NCBI RefSeq assembly: GCF_025602895.1
Contig: NW_026516521.1
Span: 1-26,686, forward strand
Reading direction: 5' to 3'
DNA length: 26,686 nucleotides
Origin: Polychytrium aggregatum
Taxonomy: Eukaryota; Chytridiomycota; Chytridiomycetes; Polychytriales
In this document: positions 19,953 through 26,686 of the stretch, piece by piece
Layout: each line of letters starts with the position of its first letter
Position numbering within the stretch: position 1 is the stretch's first letter
Notes under the pieces: model-generated
Seen by the model: only the letters and a program-made list of their open reading frames with translations
The model's database searches: none
Told to the model about the DNA's origin: nothing
Position numbers and translations under genes: made by a program

Positions 19953-22232
19953 TGGAGTCGTGCAGCGCTGCTGCTGGCCCGGGGGCCCTCTCCTTCAGAG
20001 TCAGTGTCCATGACGGACAGCGGGACTCTGTAGGCGGGGTGAGGCTTGCTGGGCTTTGACGAGGCACCAGCGGCGGGGGCAGCAGCAGCAGCGACAGCAA
20101 CGACAACGGCAGGGGCAGCGGTAGCGGCAGCGGCAGAGGCAGACGACGAGGCAGCGGCAGCGGCAGAACCAGGGACCTTGGGGACGGCGGTGATGTCCGC
20201 CCGCTTGACCTCCTTGCCGGATAGGGCCTTCTTGAGGAGCGAGTCGTACTCGTCGCGGTACTCCTCGGGGATGCGCATCTGGATGCAGCGGCGGACAGGG
20301 GCGGTCTTGGCCTTGGCTGCCTGGCGGAGGGACTTTGCCATAAAGTTCTTGATGGCATCGGATCGGGACAGGGCCAGTCCATGGTGCTTGAGACCATGGA
20401 TGACGTCGTAGGCCGGTACGACCCTGACCCTGCCATGTGTGGACGACAGCGACTCCAGACGGGCACCAAGGTCGGCCTTGTTGGATTTGTCGCGGACAAG
20501 GACCTCCATGACCGTGGCCTCAGGGAAGTTGATCTCGGCCAACTCCCTGGTGTCGATGCCGCATCGCTTGAGGTTGCGGCGGACACTGCCGAGGTCGCCA
20601 CAGCGGATGCCCTCGACGTACAGCCAGTCCATGTTGGTGACGGCCTCCCTGAACTTGTCGTTCCGGAGCTCAGAGTTGGCGACCGTCCCGGGGACAAGGA
20701 CTGGCTGGCGGTGCTGGTTGGGCTGGATCGGCTTGGAGGAGCCTGGCATTCGGCCGGTGGTCAGCATCCTCTTCCATTCGTCGAGCTGGCTGGCCTCGGA
20801 CATGCGGCCGACACGGCTCTCGGCCTCCCGAACGTTCTTCAAGAGAGCCCTTGTACGAGGGAGACGGGGCGGAAACAGGGGCAGAGCCAGGGAGGGAGCC
20901 GGAGGACTGGGTCTTGGAACCGGGGGACTGGGTCTTGGGGGTGGCAGTCTTGTTGGCAACAGACTTGCGGAGCTGCTCCGTGGCACGGCTGATTGCCACA
21001 TTGGACTTGGCGATCTTCTGGACCATGGCCTTGGTGGCAGCATCCATGTTGTCGGCCACGAGTGCCTCGAACAGGATGGACTGCACCCGGTCAGCCTCTC
21101 GCTTGAGGATAGCGAGGGCCTCCTCGGGTTTCATCGCAGGGACGGGAGCCTGGGACGGAGGAGGGGTCTTGGCCTTGACGACGGGTCGGGGCGGAAGGAC
21201 GGGCCTGGCCTTGGGGACAGGGGACGCAGTGCCAACAGCATCAACAGCTCGACGAGCTGGATCGACGGGGTCAGCAGTGGAAGCAGGGGCTGCTCGAGGG
21301 GCGCCTTCAGAGGCACCACGGGGGACGGCGCGCTGCTTGTCCATGGTCTTGAGGCCGCACTTGGTGTGGAAGTTCTCCTTGAACTTGTCCGAGAACGCAT
21401 CCACAAACAGCTTGCGGGACTCCTTGGTGGTGCGGCTCATGTGGGCCCAGAACTGGAAGGCCGACATCTGGCCGGGGCAGGGTCCGTCCTCGAGGGCCTG
21501 GGGACACTTGAGCTGGAGCTCGTCCTTGCCGTGCTTGACGACGATCCAGGGATCGGCCGAGGCGAGCTTGCACTTGCGGCACAGGACAGTGCACTGCAGC
21601 TTGGCGGTCACGGCCATCCACAGCTGGTTGTTCATCTTGGTGACGTCGATGATCTGGGTTGCAGCCTTCTGATCATCGACGTCGGACGAGGCGTGCCACT
21701 TGCGCCAGAACTCGTCGCGCCAAGGAACCGAGACGACGTCGGCACTGGGCTGGACAACAATGTCCATGGCACAGTGGTCTTGGTGGGGAGCGGCGGAGGA
21801 GGACACGGGAGCCAGGGACTCGGCAGGGTGGTCTTGGTCGGCACAGGAGGACGAGGGCTCAGCGTCAGGCTCTTGGTCCGGGCTGAGGTCTTCTTCGACA
21901 TTGATGTCCTCCAGTTCATCAATGTCGACGGCGGCACGGGCGGCAGCGCGGTCCAAGGGCGGGAACGAAAAGTCGGGTTCGGCCGGGAACCTGAACTCGG
22001 GCGGGGCCGGGAGCCTGGACTCGGGCACGGACACGGACGGGAACTCGGACTCGGGGAGACGCTCGTCATGCTCCGGCCTGGGGAGCATGGTCATTGCGTC
22101 GGGCAAGGACAGGCGACGCTTGGCGGGGGAGGAAGGGGTGGCCACGGGTCGCTCCTTGCGCTTGAAGATCAAGCTGCCGACAGCGATGGTCGAGGCCGGG
22201 AGAAGGGACTGCTGGGGTCTGTCCTTGGACAT
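19949..22232 (-). pseudogene. LINE ORF1, putative RNA-binding protein, one frame break
   Basis: ORF1 starts at the ATG at 22232 and ends at the TGA 19951-19949, about 760 residues once both frames are counted. Frame 1 runs to about 20848 and frame 2 from there to the end. An extra base in the GGG near 20847-20849 explains the switch. The first part is Ser/Pro/acidic-rich, then has a Cys cluster C214-x3-C218-x2-C221-x21-C243-x8-C252 that could bind zinc. The second part has a folded-looking block (WLYVEGIRCGDLGSVRR, then FPEATVMEVLV), similar in style to RRM-like ORF1 domains of LINEs (inference). A long Ala/Ser stretch encoded by GCN repeats (about 20060-20170) precedes the C-terminus. By position its role would be LINE RNA packaging. 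Confidence 0.75.
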
Positions 22233-22340
22233 CGCTCAGCAGTGGGGAAGGGGACAGGGAGTGTGGGAGCGAGGGCGGGGAACTGGAGGGGCAGAGCTGG
22301 AACAAACACAGAGGTGAAAGCAGTGTGGTGCAGGCCACAC
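22233..22340 (-). other. LINE 5' untranslated region between repeats and ORF1
   Basis: About 110 nt on the minus strand between the tandem repeats and the ORF1 ATG. Pyrimidine-rich, with no clear motif and no ORF that would block ORF1. Confidence 0.5.
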
Positions 22341-22478
22341 GGTGCAGCAAGAGCAATACAGGTGCAGCAGGAGCAGGACAGGTGCAGCAAGAGCAGGACA
22401 GGTGCAGCAAGAGCAGGACAGGTGCAGCAAGAGCAGGACAGGTGCAGCAGGAGCAGGATAGGTGCGGCAGGAGCAGAG
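22341..22478 (-). repeat. 20-bp tandem repeats at the LINE 5' end
   Basis: Nearly seven direct copies of a 20-bp unit, GGTGCAGCAAGAGCAGGACA on the plus strand, starting at 22341, 22361, 22381, 22401, 22421, 22441 and 22461 (the last partial). The three middle copies are identical; the outer ones differ at one to three positions. The period is not a multiple of three, so this is not a protein repeat. The position just upstream of ORF1 is where LINE promoters lie, and monomer arrays are known promoters in mouse L1. Confidence 0.85.
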
Positions 22479-22548
22479 AACTCGATGTGCGATGAACCTG
22501 TGTTTCACGATCCGATCCCGCGTTGGCGATCCGAAACTCGCATTGGCG

Positions 22549-22674
22549 ATGTCAGTCAAGCTGGTCTTCCTCGCTGCCCTATTTATCGTTTCCCAGTCTG
22601 CATCGCCGCCAGCGTCAACGATCGTGGGAATCGCCCCAACCAGACTTATCTGCCATCGTGATCGACCATCGTGA
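22549..22674 (+). other. Short ORF with signal-peptide-like N-terminus, doubtful
   Basis: An ATG at 22549 opens a 41-codon frame beginning MSVKLVFLAALFIVSQSAS: a basic residue, a hydrophobic core and small residues at a plausible cleavage point. It ends at TGA 22672-22674. It could be a first exon of a secreted protein or chance. No intron donor or downstream exon could be supported. Confidence 0.15.
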
Positions 22675-23689
22675 TCAACGTCACAGTCTGCGCACCGATA
22701 TCGCACGAATCAGCATCGACGATGACCAATACCCTCCCCATCCATGGCCAAACCTTACGCATCCACGATGCATGGATGATGCAATTCACATCCCATGACA
22801 CCCCAGACGCAGCTTTCCCACGGCAGATACGCCCTCGGATACCCCAATCTGAGTCGGTTTGGGGGAGATACGAACCCGATGATCGGAGTGTGAGGTCGGA
22901 ATGGCATGTGGGATGCCCCATCAGACTCATCATCCATGAGACAAGTGCATGGAGATGCCATGATCCATCGCCGAGTCTCAACCCTGGCGAAGACCATTGG
23001 TTCATCCACCGTTCATGACAAGTCGATTGCCAATGCACCAGTCATGCATGCGTCATCGTGGATGCACTGTCTGCCCCAAAGCATGGAGTTCCCACGATCC
23101 CAAGGTCGAGACTACTCCTCAGAGCACCTTGCGTTGACTAGTCATAGAGTCAGTATGATATGCCATTGTGTCCATCCTCTGGCATACCACTACCCCAACC
23201 AATGATGGCAGGGTAAGGTGGCATTATCTCGAAGGCCGATTGCGTCATGCATCGGACTCTGGAAGGCATCAGACGCCGTTGAGCACTATGAACTCGGACT
23301 TGGACATGGTACCAGGCATCGCGACATCATTCACTGAACACATGCAGGGAAGGACAGTGATGGTGGCAGTATGTGGCGATGGCAAGAGAGTCACACATAT
23401 CAATCAAGGGTCAGCATTGGTGTTATTGCAGTTATGTAGTGATATCAGTGATGGAAGAGCGGAGGGTACTCAGCGAGTAGTCAAGACACACTCCCACTCA
23501 AACCAAAGGCCAACAGGCAGAGCATGTAGAGGGAGAGTGGACAAGTGCTGCACCCTGAGCCTAAACCCTCTAAGCCTAACCAACTCATGCTAAGCCTGCT
23601 GTGATACTGTTGCCAAGATGTGGCAGTGGGGTGGACATGATTGATTTTGTACCATCGGCCAAGGCTTGGAGCCTCCCCGACAGTGTGTT

Positions 23690-23695
23690 TTTATT
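23690..23695 (-). terminator. Possible polyadenylation signal of the helicase gene
   Basis: AATAAA on the minus strand (CAATAAAAAC), about 300 nt after the helicase stop codon. It is the first clear AATAAA noticed downstream of that gene. A single hexamer in AT-richer sequence is weak evidence. Confidence 0.3.
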
Positions 23696-23992
23696 GAACC
23701 AATACATCGACAACAGAAAGAAAAGTCCAGCCATAATCGCAAGAGTAGAATGGTCAAACAAGAGGGTACTGAAGAAACGTACTGAATAAGTTGAATAGTG
23801 AATATCAGACTCAAAGAACGGATCAACAACTGGAGACTCAGACCCGGCTACAGAGTTAGTCGGAAACCCAAGTCTGACAACTGGATCTACACTTGAAACC
23901 TCGACTCATGAAAACAAACAACCTCAATAGTGTCTCGAATATACAACAAACCGTCGAGAAGAAAGGAATGATACTGTTCTACATCAGCAGCA

Positions 23993-24811
23993 CTAATCAG
24001 CTGCCCCAACAGCCTCGGTAGTTTCCGTAGTATCCTGGTGTCCACTGCCCACAACTCGTTCAAGCCCTTTGAAGGACCTGGTTCCCCCGGGACTGGTCTT
24101 CTCAATAAAGTGAGGGAGTAGCTTCTTGTGGCTGCTCAAAATCGGACCAATCACCAACTTCAATTGGTGTTCAGTGAGGTTATGGCCCGGTCGAGCAGCG
24201 TGCTTGGAAGTGATTGTCCTGGCAATCTCGTCGGTGTTGGTAGCGTCCTTTCCATTGTCCCTGAACCACTGATAGAATTCCATGGAGAGTGCAGGAAGCA
24301 TGATGATGAAGTCCTTATGGTCGTAGCCTTCAGATTGAGGTTGGTGGAGAATGAAGGTTGACTCAATGAACTCGGCCACACTATCAGTGCTGGGACCCAT
24401 ATCTTGGATCGCCTTCTCGTTCATGATCGGCGGCCTTGTCCTCAGCAACGAGCCGCCGCTGCTGTACTTGGGGTACCATTGGCACATGAGACAGTGCATC
24501 GCATTTTTGTACTCCTGTCGCTCCATAATACTTCCCAGAGTCTCGTCCTTCATAAACACAGGTGCTCCAGGATATTTCTGCTGATAAGCGCGATATTGAT
24601 CCTGGTTCATGGCAAACTTTGAGCGATAGGGATTGAATACGACTCGTCGATACACTGCATCGTACTTGGTCAAGTGGGCCAGGTCGATGTCTTCAGGGTT
24701 GCACATGATCATGAACTTGATCCTGAGTTCCTTTGAACTATGACCCTGGTAGACGTCGCGAAAGCCGACCTCGTCGCCGCCGACAAGGTTCTTGATGCGC
24801 ATTGTATTCAA
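23993..24811 (-). pseudogene. D5-like superfamily 3 primase-helicase, C-terminal fragment interrupted by LINE F
   Basis: An open frame of about 272 codons ends at 23993. It starts in mid-domain at the LINE F poly(A), so the true start and the N-terminal part (primase, Walker A and B) are missing. What remains matches the C-terminal half of an SF3 AAA+ helicase: a B' loop IKNLVGGDEVGFRDVYQG, a motif C/sensor Asn in FMIMCNPEDI, and an arginine pair in DAVYRRVVFNPY. A 190-residue tail with Trp and Tyr blocks follows (CQWYPKYSSGG, FYQWFRDNG), as in D5-type proteins. D5-like proteins unwind DNA at viral replication forks in large DNA viruses and occur in Polinton-like and plasmid elements. The ATG at 24802 lies within the domain and is not a plausible start. 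Family assignment is from motifs only. Confidence 0.75.
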
Positions 24812-24939
24812 TTTTTTTTTTTTTGTTACTATAGTCAACTTTATTCAAGAAGACAAGCCATCAGGTCCAACAGGTTGGTACCCCGGCACGTTGAGTACAC
24901 AGGCAAGCCTATTTACTCCTGTTGCAGCCTAGTGCTGCC
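24812..24939 (-). terminator. LINE copy F 3' UTR, AATAAA and (A)13 inserted in the helicase gene
   Basis: AATAAA at 24845-24840 in the second-type TTGAATAAAG form, then 13 A on the minus strand (24824-24812) followed by helicase coding sequence. This is the only LINE tail in the window that joins non-LINE DNA. The target on the minus strand begins TTGAATACAATG. Confidence 0.85.
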
Positions 24940-26686
24940 TCAGCTGCCCACAAGGTCTGAGACCAAGCGGGTGAACACATTTTCGAGCAGTTCCCACAAG
25001 GGAACAGCAGGATCGAGGGGGGGTCGGGGTGGAGGAATGACAAGTGCTGACACTATACTACGCTGTGATGAGGGTGCAGGGAGAGACTGCAAGGGTGGGA
25101 CTACACTGGGTGTGGGAGTGGGTGGTGGTGCTGGGTGTGCACCAAGTGCGAATGCTCGGAAGGCAGTGCGGGGAGCGGGTACATGAGCAGCAAGTGATCC
25201 AAGTGCGGGAGGGGTGCGACTGCGAGGGGGAGTGCGATCGAAACTGAGCAGGTCCAGCAGCTTGTCCACTGGTCCCACTCCGGCTATACCACTTTCCACC
25301 CAAGTCGGGTGGGCCGTCTTGAGGGCTGCGACCTTGCGGACCAGGACTTGATGCGGATCCACACACTGCTGTGCGTGGGTCCTGGTCAAGTCGATCCCGG
25401 ATCCGTGTCGAGCCAGGTTCTTGCACTTGCGGTAGCCAAATCTGAAGTGGCCTGGGAGAGCACCGAGTCGCCATCGGACCATGAACATGAGCATGATCAT
25501 GGATCCTTGGTACCCGCGAGCCTCCCAGAGTCCCGACATCTTGGTCGACGGGGTGCAGGCGGCGGTGAGCTGCTTGGAGCGGTCGAAGCCGTTCTTCATG
25601 TGGTCCTCGAAGATGAGGGTCTTGATCGGGACGGGCTGGGGTCGGGGCGGTCCGGGCGGCGGCGGCTGGTGTCGGGTCTTGCCTCGGTAGATCTCCGTGG
25701 CCGTGAGGGAGTGGTCGGCCTCTTGTCGGCGGACCACCATGGCCCAGTGCGGATCGGCTCGGACTCCTTGGCCGAGGAACTGGTCGGGGTGGTAGGGCGC
25801 AATGATCTTGTTGCGCAGGATCATCGACAGCATCTTGTCGCCGTCAGAGACTTGGTCGTCCCAGCGGGCCCAGTTCTGCAGGGCCAGCATCTTGACACGG
25901 ACCGACATCTTGGGAAGGCCGCAGTTGAGGTGCATGGCACCGACGGGAGTGCCGGGGCCGACGCGGAACATGGTGCGGAGGGCCGTCATCTGGGCGTCGT
26001 CGAGGCGGTCGCGCAGAGCTGGGTCGGGGATGTCCATGGCCATCCCGTATTCGAGGGTCGGCCGCACAAAGGTCTTGTAGACCTGGGTGATGGTCTTGGC
26101 CGAGACCTTGCCGAGGGTGATGCCGAGTCCAACCACGGTGTCGGTGACCATGTGGACCTTGCGGAGGAGCTTGTCGAACTGGAGGTCCGGGCGGAATCCG
26201 TCAATGTCGACCATGACACCGAGGTAGCGGAACTGGAGGACCTTGGGCAGCTCGGTGCCGTACAGCTTGGCGGGATGGAGCTGGTCGACGTTGCAGGCCG
26301 AGTACAGCACCTCGCACTTGGGAGGCGAGAAGCGGTACCGGTTGTCGATGCTGTGGCGTTCGCAGATATCCAGCATGGCCTGGGTGCGGCCAGCCGGACA
26401 GATGAGGACACCGTCATCGGCAAACCAGAGCGAGTTGACCCGGAGACGGTGGTGGCGACTCGAGGCAAGCACAAGTCCGTCCTCGGCTCGGAGCAGTCCA
26501 GGCAGGTCGTCAATGTGGGCACTGAACAGAAGGGGACTCAGGACCGAGCCTTGGATGAGACCCTTCTGCAGCCACACAGGCTGCGACGTGCGGCCCTTGC
26601 TGGCGACGCGGACAAGAGTGCGGTCGAACATGGCCCTGAGGACCCCGACGGCGACCGGACCAGCACCTCGGGTGGCGATCTTGTCC
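24940..26686 (-). CDS. LINE ORF2, reverse transcriptase and C-terminus (copy F, partial at edge)
   Basis: Open from the right edge to TGA at 24940. It starts in the IATRGAGPVAV segment after RT motif A, and contains QGSVLSP, FADD, PPKCEVLYS, YLGVMVD, the CHHC cluster C-x5-H-x9-H-x3-C and the normal C-terminus. No frame break. Whether the upstream part is full length cannot be seen from here. Confidence 0.9.
   Translation of the reverse strand, partial: DKIATRGAGPVAVGVLRAMFDRTLVRVASKGRTSQPVWLQKGLIQGSVLSPLLFSAHIDDLPGLLRAEDGLVLASSRHHRLRVNSLWFADDGVLICPAGRTQAMLDICERHSIDNRYRFSPPKCEVLYSACNVDQLHPAKLYGTELPKVLQFRYLGVMVDIDGFRPDLQFDKLLRKVHMVTDTVVGLGITLGKVSAKTITQVYKTFVRPTLEYGMAMDIPDPALRDRLDDAQMTALRTMFRVGPGTPVGAMHLNCGLPKMSVRVKMLALQNWARWDDQVSDGDKMLSMILRNKIIAPYHPDQFLGQGVRADPHWAMVVRRQEADHSLTATEIYRGKTRHQPPPPGPPRPQPVPIKTLIFEDHMKNGFDRSKQLTAACTPSTKMSGLWEARGYQGSMIMLMFMVRWRLGALPGHFRFGYRKCKNLARHGSGIDLTRTHAQQCVDPHQVLVRKVAALKTAHPTWVESGIAGVGPVDKLLDLLSFDRTPPRSRTPPALGSLAAHVPAPRTAFRAFALGAHPAPPPTPTPSVVPPLQSLPAPSSQRSIVSALVIPPPRPPLDPAVPLWELLENVFTRLVSDLVGS

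Larger units (their letters stand above)
16146..22480 (-). mobile_element. LINE copy E, near full length (5' region, ORF1, ORF2, tail)
   Basis: This is the only copy with ORF1 and a 5' region. From its 5' end it has 20-bp tandem repeats (22478-22341), an untranslated stretch, ORF1 (22232-19949, one frame break), ORF2 (19952-16273, five frame breaks), a 3' UTR and (A)12. The exact 5' end is not fixed; 22480 is where the repeats stop and non-repetitive sequence begins. Its other flank is copy D, so its 3' target-site duplication cannot be seen here. It mixes markers of both LINE sequence types. Confidence 0.88.
22479..23992. other. 1.5 kb with no convincing gene
   Basis: This stretch lies between the LINE E 5' repeats and the helicase fragment. 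It is lower in GC than the elements. ORFs on both strands are short (up to about 140 codons), of odd composition and without recognisable domains. Visible details are a 41-codon ORF with a signal-peptide-like start (22549-22674), an AATAAA on the minus strand at 23690-23695, and a degenerate CCTAA-like patch at about 23555-23582. It may include the 3' flank of the helicase gene and remnants of whatever sequence carried it. Confidence 0.5.
24812..26686 (-). mobile_element. LINE copy F, runs off the right edge
   Basis: Tail, 3' UTR and the C-terminal ~580 codons of ORF2; the 5' part lies beyond 26686. It shares all second-type markers with copy D (GACAC, MIMLMF, HSIDN, TTGAATAAAG) and looks identical over the shared length. 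It lies in the same orientation as the helicase gene it splits. The rest of that gene should be found upstream of the 5' end of this copy, outside the window. Confidence 0.93.

Noticed and set aside
22571..22590. GATAAATAG on the minus strand upstream of LINE E as a TATA box
   Set aside because: The LINE 5' end is not defined and LINE promoters are usually internal; a single AT-rich match is too weak.
20439..22661. 740-codon plus-strand ORF opposite LINE ORF1
   Set aside because: Gly/Ser/Leu-rich antisense of ORF1 that reads through the 20-bp repeats; no domain recognised.
22646..23038. 130-codon minus-strand ORF in the unassigned region
   Set aside because: Trp/His/Met-rich with no recognisable motif, and it overlaps other equally open frames.
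23555..23582. CCTAA-like patch resembling telomere repeats
   Set aside because: Only a few irregular units; not a telomeric array, so it does not support a chromosome-end origin of the LINE array.
23168..23593. 141-codon plus-strand ORF in the unassigned region
   Set aside because: No domain, irregular composition and no supporting signals; likely chance.
1..26686. tRNA, rRNA or CRISPR features
   Set aside because: None recognised on either strand. The only short direct-repeat array is the uninterrupted 20-bp one at 22341-22478, which has no spacers.

Overview
The window looks like transposon-dense nuclear DNA from a eukaryotic microbe. A fungus, perhaps an early-diverging lineage, is the best guess, but no host gene fixes the taxon. 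Almost everything recognisable is retroelement, and every element reads on the minus strand. The elements are GC-rich; the stretch at about 22.5-24.8 kb is visibly less so.

Layout, left to right. (1) 1-4724: a Ty3/gypsy LTR retrotransposon, cut by the left edge. It has integrase (partial), RNase H, RT and protease in Pol, then Gag, leader and 5' LTR. Gag and Pol are joined by a textbook -1 frameshift signal: GGGAAAC, a 5-nt spacer and a GC-rich hairpin. (2) The LTR begins inside a LINE copy (A), so the Ty3 element inserted into it. (3) 4725-22480: five copies of one APE-type LINE (A-E), all head to tail. The poly(A) tail of each copy is fused directly to the 5' end of the next. A starts at the ORF2 ATG; B, C and D are more heavily 5'-truncated. 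E is near full length: a 5' region with 20-bp tandem repeats, ORF1, and ORF2 joined to ORF1 by an ATGA stop/start overlap. (4) 22479-23992: 1.5 kb with no convincing gene. (5) 23993-24811: the C-terminal part of a D5-like superfamily 3 primase-helicase, a type typical of large DNA viruses and related elements. (6) 24812-26686: a sixth LINE copy (F), which interrupts the helicase gene and runs off the right edge.

How it fits together. The LINE encodes an ORF1 RNA-binding candidate and an ORF2 with endonuclease and reverse transcriptase. The (A)n junctions are what repeated insertion into the poly(A) tails of older copies would give, as described for Zepp of Chlorella; end-to-end template jumping is an alternative. 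Copies A, B and C form one sequence type and D and F another. E mixes the two, and four of its five ORF2 frameshifts carry both type-specific bases side by side, which points to a consensus artefact in the assembly. The helicase fragment is the only non-retroelement gene and may be a remnant of an integrated viral or virus-like element.
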